A stretch of DNA of 64,000 bases from Acinetobacter sp. HY1485 (GTDB taxonomy: Bacteria > Pseudomonadota > Gammaproteobacteria > Pseudomonadales > Moraxellaceae), in contig NZ_JANKZG010000003.1 in assembly GCF_027568475.1 (NCBI RefSeq), positions 62,001-126,000 on the forward strand, given 5' to 3'. Position numbers and translations under genes: made by a program. This document shows positions 31,215-41,145 of this stretch, piece by piece (within the stretch, counting starts at the first letter, position 1; each line of letters opens with the position of its first letter). The notes under the pieces were generated by a model. It was not told where the DNA came from, ran no database searches, and was given only the letters and a program-made list of their open reading frames with translations.

Positions 31215-32588
31215 TTATGCACCTCGTACAGAAACAAGCGCTTCTTGTACTGCTTTTTTGAAGCGAGCAATCACTTCCACACATTCTTCTTGTGTAATAA
31301 TGAGTGGGCAAAGTAAACGAATTACCGTACCGTGACGACCGCCTTTTTCTAATAAAAGTTGGTTATTAAAACATGCCGTTTGAATTGCAGCTGCAAGTGC
31401 GCTATCAGCAGGGAAAGAACCCATATGATCAGCAGGTTTACGCTCATCTACAATTTCAACACCTAGCATTAAGCCACGACCACGCACATTACCAATACAT
31501 GGTAATTCTTGCGCAAGTTTCTTTAACTCTGCTTGCAAGTAGTCGCCACGTTCTTGGGCATTTTTCGCTAAGTTTTGCTCTTTAATCACATTTAAAGAGG
31601 CTAAACCTGTACCCATTGCCATTTGGTTACCACGGAATGTTCCTGTGTGTGTACCTGGTTGCCACGCATCAAATTTGCGTTTAATACCTAATACCGCAAG
31701 TGGTAAGCTACCACCTACTGCTTTAGACATAACAATCACATCAGGTTCAATGTCCGCATGTTCAAAAGCAAACATTTTACCTGAACGCGAAAAGCCTGCT
31801 TGCACTTCATCAAGTACCAATAAAATGCCATGCTTTTCGGTCACTTCGCGGATTTTACGTAACCATTTTGTTGGTGCAACCACAACACCGCCTTCACCCT
31901 GAATTGCTTCTAAGATCACAGCAGCAGGTTTTGTAACACCGCTTTCTACGTCTTCGATAAACTGTTCAAAGTAGTACGTTAATGCGTCTACCCCTGCTTC
32001 ACCACCTAAACCAAGTGGGCAACGGTATTCGTGTGGGTATGGTAAAAATTGCACACCCGGCATCAAATTTTGAACGGCATTTTTAGCCCCTAAGTTCCCT
32101 GTCATAGACAACGAACCATGGGTCATACCATGATAACCACCAGAAAAACTAATTACAGAACCACGCCCTGTATATGTTTTTGCAAGTTTAATAGCTGCTT
32201 CGGTTGCATCTGCACCTGATGGGCCACAAAACTGTAAGCAATATGCTTCTTTACCACCGGGTAATTCAGCAAGTAATGCTTCTGTAAAAGCATCTTTTAA
32301 TGGTGTTGTTAAATCTAAAGTATGTAATGGCACACCACTTGTGAGTGTATCGTGAATACTTTGAATGACAGCAGGATGATTATGACCTAAAGCCAATGTA
32401 CCTGCACCAGCTAGACAGTCGAGGTATTTTGTACCTTCAACGTCGGTAACCCAGCACCCCTGTGCTTGTGCTATCGCTAACGGTAATTTACGTGGATAAC
32501 TACGAACATTTGATTCCATTTGACTTTGGCGAGTCAAGTAGTATTCGTTAGTAGAAGGGGTGGCAGAATTAACTGAATTAACGCTCAT
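31215..32588 (-). CDS. dat: L-2,4-diaminobutyrate:2-ketoglutarate 4-aminotransferase
   Basis: Dat makes L-2,4-diaminobutyrate from aspartate semialdehyde, with glutamate as amino donor. The 457-residue class III aminotransferase shows [57 protein letters not shown] and the PLP-lysine segment [18 protein letters not shown]. It is the first gene of dat-ddc. The 363-base upstream gap (32589-32951) is AT-rich; on the minus strand a TATTAT -10 candidate lies at 32703-32708 with a poor -35, and nothing else is recognisable there. Confidence 0.93.
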   Translation of the reverse strand: MSVNSVNSATPSTNEYYLTRQSQMESNVRSYPRKLPLAIAQAQGCWVTDVEGTKYLDCLAGAGTLALGHNHPAVIQSIHDTLTSGVPLHTLDLTTPLKDAFTEALLAELPGGKEAYCLQFCGPSGADATEAAIKLAKTYTGRGSVISFSGGYHGMTHGSLSMTGNLGAKNAVQNLMPGVQFLPYPHEYRCPLGLGGEAGVDALTYYFEQFIEDVESGVTKPAAVILEAIQGEGGVVVAPTKWLRKIREVTEKHGILLVLDEVQAGFSRSGKMFAFEHADIEPDVIVMSKAVGGSLPLAVLGIKRKFDAWQPGTHTGTFRGNQMAMGTGLASLNVIKEQNLAKNAQERGDYLQAELKKLAQELPCIGNVRGRGLMLGVEIVDERKPADHMGSFPADSALAAAIQTACFNNQLLLEKGGRHGTVIRLLCPLIITQEECVEVIARFKKAVQEALVSVRGA

Positions 32589-32966
32589 ATCGGATTACCA
32601 TCTCAGATAAGGGTTGAAAGAAATAAGTCGGGTGACTTTTGGTCCTTTGACTCGGTGCTTGTAATAGTCTAGTCAGGTCTAATTGTATGAACTAGGAGGG
32701 CGATAATACGCTTTTCTGTATAAAAATAAAGTTTTTTTACGTTTAATTTTTATACATAATTAAGCATAAATTGCCATAGCCCAAGTATGACGGCACTTTA
32801 TGACCAAATGACGACAAGACTAATTGAGTAATATCTAAACAACTGTTTTTATACTTATGATTTTTATATCTTTTAAAGCAAATAAATGTTGTTATAAACA
32901 CAACAAAGGGTATACAAAACTTGCCACATAACACTTTAAAATAATTTAAAAATGGGAAGACTTTAT

Positions 32967-33653
32967 ATGCGTAAACTTGTACTTGCTACCACTTTATTAT
33001 GTACAACCACTGTTACCTTTGCAGAACCACTTAACTATAATATTTTAAATATTCAAGCTGAGGCAAGCCGTGAAGTATCTAACGATGAAATGAGCGCAGT
33101 CTTATACATCGAAAAGACTAACAAACAACCAAGTGAGCTTGCCAATCAGGTCAGTCTACTGATGAACCAAGGTTTAGCACTCGCTAAAAAATATCCTCAA
33201 GTACAGGTCAAAACAGGTCCACAACGTACTTATCCAATTTACGACAACGATTCTAATAAGCTAAAAGAATGGCGTGCGCGGGCAGAAATTCAAATTAATA
33301 GCCAAGATTTCAAAGCTGCCAGTAACCTAATTAGTGAATTACAGCAAAATTTCCAAACACAAAATATTCAATTTTCTGTTTCAGACGAACAACGTAAAAA
33401 AGTTGAGAACGAGTTATTAGTTGATGCATCTCGCAACTTCCAACAGCGTGCGCAAACGTTAGCACAAGCGTGGCATAAAACCAGCTATGATGTGGTTAAC
33501 CTAAATATTGACACCAATAACAATAGTGCACCTGCACCAATGATGATGATGATGGCAAAGTCACGCGTTGCTGATAGTGCTGTAAGCCAAGATGTAAGCA
33601 GTGGTGAATCTAAAATTACTGTTAGTGCAAATGGAACAATTCAATTAAAATAG
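32967..33653 (+). CDS. SIMPL-domain (DUF541) secreted protein
   Basis: A 228-residue periplasmic protein with signal peptide MRKLVLATTLLCTTTVTFAE. The SIMPL domain covers most of the rest: LNIQAEASREVSNDEMSAVL, WRARAEIQINSQDF, and the closing KITVSANGTIQL. The start at 32967 is chosen because GGAAG lies about 7 bases upstream, rather than the in-frame ATG at 32952. There is a run of methionines (MMMMM) near residue 200. Members of the family include outer-membrane-associated and oxidative-stress proteins; no specific role can be assigned. A small gene follows four bases later. Confidence 0.85.
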   Translation: MRKLVLATTLLCTTTVTFAEPLNYNILNIQAEASREVSNDEMSAVLYIEKTNKQPSELANQVSLLMNQGLALAKKYPQVQVKTGPQRTYPIYDNDSNKLKEWRARAEIQINSQDFKAASNLISELQQNFQTQNIQFSVSDEQRKKVENELLVDASRNFQQRAQTLAQAWHKTSYDVVNLNIDTNNNSAPAPMMMMMAKSRVADSAVSQDVSSGESKITVSANGTIQLK

Positions 33654-33657
33654 AGCC

Positions 33658-34008
33658 ATGAAATATTTCCATGCTCCCTCTATTCGCTGTACAGACGAAG
33701 ATAATGTTTTAACGATTGGTCTGGCAGATGATGAATTTGATCCAATAGATTTTGTAATTTTAAGCCGTTTAGGTGAAGGCGAGTACGCTCGATTTTATCT
33801 ATCAATCAATGATAACGACATTGAGTTTGAAAATGTGATCGAAAGTATTCACCTTTCATTTGATACATTAACACTCAATATTCTGCCTAAAGAGCAAGAA
33901 GCTGTTGATTACAAACGTATTCAAGTTGAACTACGTGATGATGACTCCGAACTCAAACGCTATTTAAAACGTATGTTTAAAAGTAGCCATGTAGAACTTA
34001 AGCTATAA
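33658..34008 (+). CDS. Small acidic protein, possibly Imm10-like
   Basis: A 116-residue cytosolic, acidic protein: MKYFHAPSIRCTDEDNVLTI, GLADDEFDPIDFVILSRLGE, with a C-terminal beta-strand and helix (YKRIQVELRDDDSELKRYLK). It starts four bases after the SIMPL gene stop and shares its terminator, so they form a two-gene operon. The pattern of an early LTIGLADDEFDP and a mid-protein ILxR resembles Imm10-type immunity proteins, but I am recalling this loosely and no toxin gene is adjacent. Treat as unknown. Confidence 0.65.
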   Translation: MKYFHAPSIRCTDEDNVLTIGLADDEFDPIDFVILSRLGEGEYARFYLSINDNDIEFENVIESIHLSFDTLTLNILPKEQEAVDYKRIQVELRDDDSELKRYLKRMFKSSHVELKL

Positions 34009-34040
34009 AAAAAAAGAGCAGTATTACTGCTCTTTTTTTT
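34006..34040. terminator. Bidirectional terminator between SIMPL unit and desaturase unit
   Basis: AAAGAGCAG (34013-34021) and CTGCTCTTT (34027-34035), loop TATTA, with A-run to the left and T-run to the right. Confidence 0.9.
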
Positions 34041-35133
34041 ATTTTGTAAATGGTAGTGAGTATTTTAAGATACGCCCCACCACTTGCCCGTATTGCTTTG
34101 CTAAACTTGCATTATTGTAGTTTAAGCCATATTTTTTACATACTGCTTCTACTTTTGGCGCAATTTGGCGATAACGGCGTCCCGGCATTTCTGGAAACAG
34201 ATGATGTTCAATTTGATGACTCAAATGCCCTGTCATAATATGAAACAACTCTGAGCCTTGTAAGTTAGAAGAGCCACGAATTTGACGCATATACCAATGA
34301 CCACGACTTTCATTCCGCAATACACTTTTTGGAAACACTTCAACATCTTTAGTAAAGTGACCACAAAAAATAATACTAAATGTCCATACGTTACGAATAC
34401 CATTTGCCACACAGTTACCTGCTAAAACAGGTAATGCATTTGGTCCTGCAATTAATGGAAAGAATACATAATCTTTAAATAACTGCTTACCAATTTTATT
34501 TTGGAGCGGTTTCCACTCTTTCCAAAATTGTTTTGCCGTTTTACGTCCAAATAAAACACGCCCAATTTCTAGGCTCTGAATTGCCACACCCCATTGAAAT
34601 AATAAACAAAATGGAATGCAGTATAATGGCTGTAATAAATAACCTTTTTTCCAACGTTGTTCAGGGAACAAACGTACCATCCCATAACCGATATCATCAT
34701 CCATACCTCTAATATTGGTAAATGTATGATGTGTATAGTTATGTGTTTGACGCCAGTTATCTGCCGTTCCAACAATGTCCCACTCGTATGACTTGCCCAT
34801 CAACTTAGGATCATTCATCCAGTCATATTGACCATGCATAACATTGTGACCGACTTCCATATTTTCAAGGATTTTAGCCGCACCGAGTAAACCTGTGCCC
34901 AAAATCCATGCTGGCGGAAACCATCCTGCAAACAATAAACCACGACCTGCAATACTCATATAACGTACTGCAGAATAGACACGGCGGATATATTGCGCGT
35001 CTTTTTCGCCTAAGTCGTCTAAAACTTCTTGCTTAATTGCATCTAACTCTTGTGCTAACGCGTCTAATTCAGCTTGAGTAAGATCACGATTTTTCGAATT
35101 TTTAAAATACTGCGGTTGAACTTGCATATTCAT
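34039..35133 (-). CDS. Membrane fatty acid desaturase
   Basis: A 364-residue membrane-bound acyl desaturase. The three histidine boxes that bind the di-iron centre are visible: HNVMHG, HNYTHH and HQIEHH. The HNYTHHTFTNIRGMDDDIGYG segment and C-terminal LSHQIEHHLFPEMP resemble the acyl-CoA or lipid desaturases of Pseudomonas DesB/DesA type. It is 12 bases after its ferredoxin-reductase partner, which supplies electrons, and both face a TetR regulator. It likely adjusts membrane unsaturation. Bond position and substrate are not decidable. Confidence 0.9.
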   Translation of the reverse strand: MNMQVQPQYFKNSKNRDLTQAELDALAQELDAIKQEVLDDLGEKDAQYIRRVYSAVRYMSIAGRGLLFAGWFPPAWILGTGLLGAAKILENMEVGHNVMHGQYDWMNDPKLMGKSYEWDIVGTADNWRQTHNYTHHTFTNIRGMDDDIGYGMVRLFPEQRWKKGYLLQPLYCIPFCLLFQWGVAIQSLEIGRVLFGRKTAKQFWKEWKPLQNKIGKQLFKDYVFFPLIAGPNALPVLAGNCVANGIRNVWTFSIIFCGHFTKDVEVFPKSVLRNESRGHWYMRQIRGSSNLQGSELFHIMTGHLSHQIEHHLFPEMPGRRYRQIAPKVEAVCKKYGLNYNNASLAKQYGQVVGRILKYSLPFTK

Positions 35134-35145
35134 AATATTACTCTC

Positions 35146-36219
35146 TTATAGATCAAGCACAAGATCAGACTTAGCTGAGTTAACACAAATACGAACTGAA
35201 TTGTTCGGTTCTGCATTTTCAGATTGATCAATGGTATTTTTAGTCACACCACTGACTTTATTACATGCACACTTATTACAAATACCCATACGACAACCAT
35301 AAATTGGTTTAATTTGGGCTTGTTCAAGTGCATCTAATAAGCCTTGTCCTTTTTGAACTTCTACAATCTTATTAGAACGAGTAAGTGTGAGTTTAACTGT
35401 CCCTTCTTCATTGTTTTCAATCGGGGTTAAACTAAACGCTTCACTCTTAAATACTTTAGCATCTTGAAATAATTGCGCTGCTGTATTTACAAAACCTGAT
35501 GGTCCACATGCAAATACCGTTTTTGTATCTAACTGTTCAATGTTAGATACATGCAATTCGTTAAGGCGCTGTGCTGGCGTTTCATTATCTTGTGTACATA
35601 AAATATCAAGTTTAAAAAGTGGGTACTTTTCTGCCCACTGTTCAAAGACTTGTTTAAACGCCACACCTTCTTGATGCTTTGCCCAATACATTAAATGAAT
35701 ATTGAGCTTTGCCAATAAACCTTTTTTCTCTAACGCATAAAGCATGCTATACATCGGTGTAATGCCACTGCCTGCGGCAAGCAATACCACATCATTTAAG
35801 TCAGGGGCATCAAGTAGCATATCGCCATAAGGCACACCAAATTCAATCACATCATTAATTTTAGCGGTTTGGCAAAGCCATGTACTTACAATACCGTTAG
35901 GCACTTGTTTTAAAGTCAGTTGAACATGACGATCATCTATTTGCGTTAAGCTATAAGTTCGCTCATAACGGCGCCCTGCAATTTCAACAATAACAGGATG
36001 GTGTTGACCTGATAATCCAAACTGCATACGTTTATTACATTCAAGTGTTAATGTAAAAATATCATCCGCCACTTTTTCTCGCTTACAAATACGCCCTAAC
36101 ATTTGATACGTTGACCAAAGTGGGTTCATTTTTTGTAGCCAAAAATTCATAGTATGGCGTTCAAACACGCTCTCTGTAAAAAAATTAAGTGTCTGATTTT
36201 TTGTTGATACACGATGCAT
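35146..36219 (-). CDS. Ferredoxin-type oxidoreductase partner of the desaturase
   Basis: A 357-residue flavin reductase with a C-terminal plant-type 2Fe-2S domain. The FAD segment RYERTYSLTQ and the NAD(P) segment VVLLAAGSGITPMYSM precede the cluster cysteines CRMGICNKC with a fourth cysteine in RICVNSA. It would carry electrons from NAD(P)H to the adjacent desaturase. An alternative start at 36150 (MNFWLQKMNPLW) is possible; the upstream ATG at 36219 is kept because it lies near a promoter-operator region. The desaturase gene follows 12 bases later. Confidence 0.9.
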   Translation of the reverse strand: MHRVSTKNQTLNFFTESVFERHTMNFWLQKMNPLWSTYQMLGRICKREKVADDIFTLTLECNKRMQFGLSGQHHPVIVEIAGRRYERTYSLTQIDDRHVQLTLKQVPNGIVSTWLCQTAKINDVIEFGVPYGDMLLDAPDLNDVVLLAAGSGITPMYSMLYALEKKGLLAKLNIHLMYWAKHQEGVAFKQVFEQWAEKYPLFKLDILCTQDNETPAQRLNELHVSNIEQLDTKTVFACGPSGFVNTAAQLFQDAKVFKSEAFSLTPIENNEEGTVKLTLTRSNKIVEVQKGQGLLDALEQAQIKPIYGCRMGICNKCACNKVSGVTKNTIDQSENAEPNNSVRICVNSAKSDLVLDL

Positions 36220-36250
36220 ATTAGGTCATCTCAATTATGACGTTTTAATT

Positions 36251-36282
36251 ATTATACACATGTATATATATATGTATAGTAT
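36251..36282. promoter_or_regulatory. Promoter and AT-rich dyad between reductase operon and tetR
   Basis: On the minus strand a perfect TATAAT (+ coordinates 36251-36256) serves the reductase-desaturase operon. It overlaps an inverted repeat TATACA (36253-36258) and TGTATA (36273-36278) with a 14-base AT spacer, a plausible site for the divergent TetR repressor. The -35 is poor. Confidence 0.5.
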
Positions 36283-36356
36283 TAAAAACACTTCGTTACG
36301 CTATTTCTTCTATCCACTTTATAAGGCTATAATCTAGCAATAAATAAAAAGCACAC

Positions 36357-37049
36357 ATGGATCATATGACCTCTGTATCTACCCATACTCAATATGCGCA
36401 ACCTGACTTATCTGAAGATCAGGTTAAAACTGTGACGCGCAGTGTGGGTCGTAAAGCAACGATTACCAAAGAAGAGTTATTCCAAGCTGCACTTAACTTA
36501 ATTGGTTCACAAAAAAGTATTGCTGCGCTAAGTTTACGTGAAGTTGCACGCGAGGCAGGTATTGCGCCTAACAGCTTTTATCGTCACTTTAAAGATATTG
36601 ATCAACTTGCCATTGAACTCATTAATCGAGCGGGTTTGGTACTGCGTCATATTATTCGAGAAGCACGCCTACGTGCCATTAAACAAGAAAGTATTATTCG
36701 CAGTTCCGTAGAAGTATTTTTACAACAGCTTGATGCAGATGAAGGTCACTTAGGGCTATTATTACGTGAAGGCTATACAGGCTCTATTTCGTATAAACAA
36801 GCAGTAGAGCAACAACTTAATTTTTTCCAACAAGAACTCCAAGAAGATCTTGTACGTTTAGAAGCGCTCAATAATAGCCGTTTAAGCCATCCTGAAATTG
36901 TGTCAGTTGCGATTACTCAACTTGTATTTAATATGGGCGCAAAAGTATTAGACTTACCCGAGAAAGAACGGCGCCGTACTGCCGAACAAACTATGCTCAT
37001 GATCCGCATGATTTTAGAAGGTGCACGCCACTTAAAAAATAGCGAATAA
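36357..37049 (+). CDS. TetR family regulator, FabR/DesT-like
   Basis: A 230-residue TetR regulator. The helix-turn-helix is near residues 45-75: ITKEELFQAALNLIG, LSLREVAREAGIAPNSFYRH. The region after the HTH (IDQLAIELINRAGLVLRHII, DADEGHLGLLLREGYTGS) matches the FabR/DesT-like C-terminal domain that senses acyl-CoA saturation. It diverges from the reductase-desaturase operon, the usual placement for its target. A TATAAT at 36328-36333 is its likely -10. Two in-frame ATGs (36357, 36366) exist; the first is shown. Confidence 0.9.
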   Translation: MDHMTSVSTHTQYAQPDLSEDQVKTVTRSVGRKATITKEELFQAALNLIGSQKSIAALSLREVAREAGIAPNSFYRHFKDIDQLAIELINRAGLVLRHIIREARLRAIKQESIIRSSVEVFLQQLDADEGHLGLLLREGYTGSISYKQAVEQQLNFFQQELQEDLVRLEALNNSRLSHPEIVSVAITQLVFNMGAKVLDLPEKERRRTAEQTMLMIRMILEGARHLKNSE

Positions 37050-37091
37050 ATCTATTTTCTATAAAATGTTATCAGGTTAGAATCGGTCGAT

Positions 37092-37117
37092 CATTCACGC
37101 TGTTGTGAATGCTATTT
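37092..37117 (+). terminator. Weak terminator-like hairpin after tetR
   Basis: CATTCAC/GTGAATG (37092-37098, 37105-37111), six-base loop, followed by CTATTTTT. Weak but in the right place, 23 bases before the next ATG. Confidence 0.4.
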
Positions 37118-37133
37118 TTAAAGCCGATGAATT

Positions 37134-38147
37134 ATGAAAATTTTAACTGATAAACAATGTGTGTTGGCAAGTTATATTTTGATGTTTTTATTTCTCATCT
37201 TTGTCATACCATTGCATCTTCTTCCCTGTTTTTTTGTAGGCTTTTTAATTTTTGATATTATTAAAAGCATCAGCAGAATTTTAGATCGCTACACATCAAG
37301 CCATATTGCCAAAGTGAGTTTAAGTATTGGCATTGGTGTTATTATTGCCACTTTAATTGGACTTGGTATTACGAGCTTAATTAGCTTTGTAGTGTATGAC
37401 TTACAAGGTGCAGGTAATTCTGTCTTAAGTACGCAAATTGACCAAACACTCATTAGTATTCAAGAAGAAATTTCTAAATATCTACCCAATTACATTCCGT
37501 ACGATATGACGGATATAAAACATAAATTAATCGCCTTCTCAAAAGATAATGTGGATACATTACGCCATACAGGCTCAGATATTTTGCATAATCTTGCAAC
37601 TACACTGATTGGCTTAATTGTAGGGATTATGGTGTCTACTTATAACGCACCACAAGAACCACAGCCTGCTTTTAAAGCCGCACTTTTAGAGCGAATCAAT
37701 AACCTTGCGGTTTCATTTAGAAATGTTGTATTTGCACAATTTAAAATTTCGCTGATTAACACCGTTCTGTTTATGGTTTTTGTATTTGCCCTATTACCTA
37801 TTTTTGGTGTATCTCTACCATTTGCCAAAACACTGACTATCTTAACGTTTATTTTTGGCTTGCTCCCAATTGTTGGAAATTTACTTTCTAATACGCTTAT
37901 TGTAATGTCAGGTCTTACCATTTCATTACCTGTCGCAACAAGCTGTTTGGTGTATTTAGTGGTTATTCATAAGCTTGAATACTTTGTTAACGCACAAATT
38001 ATTGGTACAAAAATTAATGCACGTTCGTGGGAAGTATTACTTGCCATGTTATTGTTTGAATCTGTATTTGGTTTAGGCGGTTTAATTGCAGCCCCTATCT
38101 TTTATGCATACATCAAACTTGAATTTACAAATGCCGAACTCATTTAA
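37134..38147 (+). CDS. AI-2E family membrane permease
   Basis: A 337-residue integral membrane protein with several hydrophobic segments, including ILMFLFLIFVIPLHLLPCFF, GIGVIIATLIGLGITSLISF and a late block VFALLPIFGVSLPFAKTLTI. The family (AI-2E/YdiK/PerM type) includes exporters and permeases, most without a known substrate. The C-terminal KINARSWEVLLAMLLFESVF and GLGGLIAAPIFYAY are diagnostic of the family. It has a weak terminator upstream and a strong shared one downstream. Substrate unknown. Confidence 0.85.
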   Translation: MKILTDKQCVLASYILMFLFLIFVIPLHLLPCFFVGFLIFDIIKSISRILDRYTSSHIAKVSLSIGIGVIIATLIGLGITSLISFVVYDLQGAGNSVLSTQIDQTLISIQEEISKYLPNYIPYDMTDIKHKLIAFSKDNVDTLRHTGSDILHNLATTLIGLIVGIMVSTYNAPQEPQPAFKAALLERINNLAVSFRNVVFAQFKISLINTVLFMVFVFALLPIFGVSLPFAKTLTILTFIFGLLPIVGNLLSNTLIVMSGLTISLPVATSCLVYLVVIHKLEYFVNAQIIGTKINARSWEVLLAMLLFESVFGLGGLIAAPIFYAYIKLEFTNAELI

Positions 38148-38150
38148 TAA

Positions 38151-38180
38151 AAAAGCCCTCAATTTTGAGGGCTTTTTTTT
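38151..38180. terminator. Bidirectional terminator between AI-2E permease gene and rapA
   Basis: AAAAGCCCTCAA (38151-38162) and TTGAGGGCTTTT (38165-38176), a 12-bp stem with minimal loop, flanked by A and T runs. Confidence 0.9.
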
Positions 38181-41016
38181 ATGGCTTAACCACCACTAAA
38201 ACTTGAATTGCTTCGGGTGTTACTCCTAAAGAATCTAACAACGTTAAACCTTCATTTTGGAACTTTTGTAAACGGTCAATTTCGTCTTGGCGAATACTTG
38301 GATTAAACTGTTTTAAATACGTTAAACGGTCAATCTCATATTGCCACTGTTTGCCGTAATTCTCTTTTGCTTGCTCAATCATGGTTGGTAGTTCTTGTTT
38401 TGCGACTTCCAATGCTTGTGCATAACGTTGTTCAATCGTTTCACGGCGTGCTTTCACCACTTGACGACAACTGTTGCCATCTAAATGGGTTAAATGTGGA
38501 CGTAACATCATTGGGTCTACTTTTGCAGACAAGTCTTGTCCATTTTCACTTAAAAAGACACGTATCAGCTGTTTTGGCAAACTTGCTGCAAGGTTAAGCG
38601 ACTTAGGCGACACCACATCTACTTTAAACCAAACCTCAAGAAGTACCGTACCCGCCTTAATTGCATTCGATTTTAACAATGCAACATTGGTGCTACCAAA
38701 TGCTTGAGTATTAATCATTTCCATCACACTTTCAATAAATGGATGTTCTAATGTTAAATACTGTGCATCTTCACGAATTTGAGCTTGGTCACGATAGAAC
38801 GTTGCCGTAATGCCTTCTTCGTCTAAATCTAAGCCTTGTACTTGCATTTGATCGGTTGGTTTGATGATCACCGTACCATTGCTTTGCTCATCAAAATCAA
38901 TATTGGTGGATGACATAAAACGCTTCATAAACATCGGCAGCGTGGTGTTATCATCATAATCGTCTAGTGCTTGTACAATATTTTGTGCAACCACAGGGCG
39001 ACAAGAATTATATTCTAATAAACGATCTCGTCCTGCTTGCATCTCTGCTTCTAAAGCAGCGCGCTGTACACTCACCTCTTCAAGCAAGTCATCAAAACGT
39101 TGCCCTTGATCTGACAATAAGCAATCTTTGAGTTCTACAATGAAGTTTTCTTGTAGTGTTTGTGCTGTTGGCGAAATATTACTAAAAATATTTAAAGCTT
39201 CGTTATACCAACGGAACATACGTTCTTGTGCTGTTCCTTTTAAGTACGGCACATGAATTTGAATACGGTTTTCTTGACCAATACGGTCTAAACGACCAAT
39301 ACGTTGTTCTAATACGTCAGGGTTTGCAGGTAAATCAAATAAAATAAGATCACTTGCAAATTGGAAGTTACGTCCTTCAGAACCGATTTCAGAACACAAC
39401 AAGATTTGTGCGCCGTTATCTTCTTCTGCGAAATACGCTGCGGCTTGGTCACGCTCTAATAAGCTCATGCCTTCATGGAACATGGCAGTACGAATACCTG
39501 CATGTAAGCGCAATACGTTTTCTAACGATTCCACCACAGGACCACTACGTGCAATCAGTAACACTTTATTGTGTTTTAAATCTTTACGTAGAATTTCCAT
39601 CAACCATTCTACACGTGGGTCTGTTTGCATCCACGCGCCATCAAGTTGGTTTTCTTCTGCCCACATTTGCTCACGTAATTTGCCCGACGTTGCCCATGTG
39701 CTCGGTGCAACCAATCCTGCAGGGCGACAATCACGACCAGGAAAACCCTGAATTGCTTCACGGGTATTACGGAACAAGATACGCCCCGTACCATGACGAT
39801 CTAATAATTCTTGAATTGCTTGGTAACGCTGTTCTGCTTGGTCTTCAATACGATGTCCAAGAAGTTGCTCAACTGCTACAAAATGCTGTTCTTGCAAAGG
39901 TTCATCAGACATCAATACTTCTGCAATTTTTGCCGTATGTTGATACTGTTCTTCTTCATCTAAAAAGCGATCTAACGAACTAAAACGTTGTGGGTCTAGC
40001 AAACGTAAACGGGCAAAATGACTCTCTACACCTAATTGCTCAGGCGTTGCAGTGAGCAGTAAAACACCTGCCGTTTGTTCTGCAAGTTCTTCTACAAGGT
40101 CATAACGGTCGTTACCGCCTTCTTCTTCATTCCACATCAAATGATGTGCTTCATCCACCACAAGCAGATCAAACCCTGCTTCTAAAGCTTGCTCACGTAA
40201 ATCTTCGTGATCCACCATCAAGTCAACACTTGCAATAATACATTGCTCGGTTAAAAACGGATTTAGCTCAGGATCGTGCTCTTTAATGGCAGCCGTACGT
40301 GTTAAATCAAACAATGAAAAGTTCAGATTAAAACGGCGGCGCATTTCAATCATCCATTGATATTGTAATGAATCAGGTACAAGTACCAAAATACGCTCTG
40401 AGCGACCTGTTTTAAGCTGTTGATGAATAATCAAACCTGCTTCAATGGTTTTACCTAAACCCACTTCATCGGCAAGTAACACACGTGGTGCAAAACGCTT
40501 ACCTACTTCGTGTGCAATATAAAGCTGATGCGGAATTAAACCCACACGTGCACCCACTAAGCCACGTAAGGCATTGGTTTTCATATTGGCTTGCATTTGC
40601 ATAGCTTCAATACGTAGGTCATACCATGCTTTGGTATCTACCTGACTTGCAAGCAAACGATCAAGCGGTTTTGCAAGCTGAATTTGTGCACCAACACGGG
40701 TTTCGTTGAGTGCTTTACGCTCTTCTTCACCATTTTCTAATGTACGTACGGCGTTATAACGAATAACTCCAAAACGCTCATCAAATGACTCAACTTTCCA
40801 TGCTGTGCCTTCTTGGTCATGAATTTCGTCATTGATGTTAAAAATAATGCGTGATAAAGGCGCATTGCTACGGGCATATACACGAGTTTCATCACTCTTT
40901 GGAAATAAAATGCTGACGGAGCGTTCGTCTGCATCAATAACAACACCTAAACCAAGTTCCGTTTCTGTATCGGATAACCAACGTTGACCAATAGCAAACT
41001 GTTGCAATGTTTTCAC
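38179..41016 (-). CDS. rapA: RNA polymerase-associated ATP-dependent translocase RapA
   Basis: RapA (HepA) is a SWI2/SNF2 ATPase that recycles RNA polymerase. The 945-residue product starts MKTLQQFAIGQRWLSDTETE with the two N-terminal Tudor-like domains. Helicase motifs follow in order: LLADEVGLGKTIEAG (about residues 175-190), VVDEAHHLMW (motif II), LLLTATPEQL (III), GSEGRNFQFASDLILFDLP (V) and EQRIGRLDRIGQENRI (VI). Full family length. It has no close same-strand partner. Confidence 0.97.
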   Translation of the reverse strand: MKTLQQFAIGQRWLSDTETELGLGVVIDADERSVSILFPKSDETRVYARSNAPLSRIIFNINDEIHDQEGTAWKVESFDERFGVIRYNAVRTLENGEEERKALNETRVGAQIQLAKPLDRLLASQVDTKAWYDLRIEAMQMQANMKTNALRGLVGARVGLIPHQLYIAHEVGKRFAPRVLLADEVGLGKTIEAGLIIHQQLKTGRSERILVLVPDSLQYQWMIEMRRRFNLNFSLFDLTRTAAIKEHDPELNPFLTEQCIIASVDLMVDHEDLREQALEAGFDLLVVDEAHHLMWNEEEGGNDRYDLVEELAEQTAGVLLLTATPEQLGVESHFARLRLLDPQRFSSLDRFLDEEEQYQHTAKIAEVLMSDEPLQEQHFVAVEQLLGHRIEDQAEQRYQAIQELLDRHGTGRILFRNTREAIQGFPGRDCRPAGLVAPSTWATSGKLREQMWAEENQLDGAWMQTDPRVEWLMEILRKDLKHNKVLLIARSGPVVESLENVLRLHAGIRTAMFHEGMSLLERDQAAAYFAEEDNGAQILLCSEIGSEGRNFQFASDLILFDLPANPDVLEQRIGRLDRIGQENRIQIHVPYLKGTAQERMFRWYNEALNIFSNISPTAQTLQENFIVELKDCLLSDQGQRFDDLLEEVSVQRAALEAEMQAGRDRLLEYNSCRPVVAQNIVQALDDYDDNTTLPMFMKRFMSSTNIDFDEQSNGTVIIKPTDQMQVQGLDLDEEGITATFYRDQAQIREDAQYLTLEHPFIESVMEMINTQAFGSTNVALLKSNAIKAGTVLLEVWFKVDVVSPKSLNLAASLPKQLIRVFLSENGQDLSAKVDPMMLRPHLTHLDGNSCRQVVKARRETIEQRYAQALEVAKQELPTMIEQAKENYGKQWQYEIDRLTYLKQFNPSIRQDEIDRLQKFQNEGLTLLDSLGVTPEAIQVLVVVKP

Positions 41017-41145
41017 CTTTTCTCAAGCTTGCACTAAATAACCGTACCGAAGCGTTGGTTTTTAGCTGTTTATTTCAATGGGAGGATTTTCGCATAAAGC
41101 GTAGTAAAAAGAGAGCCTAATTTACGAGCAATTCTTTTAAAAATG

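Noticed and set aside
32743..32934. 63-residue open frame on the minus strand in the gap upstream of dat
   Set aside because: No ribosome site, AT-rich composition and no recognisable domain; treated as chance.
41017..41145. Small gene between rapA and rluA
   Set aside because: No open frame with a ribosome site was found; the gap probably only carries the rapA promoter.
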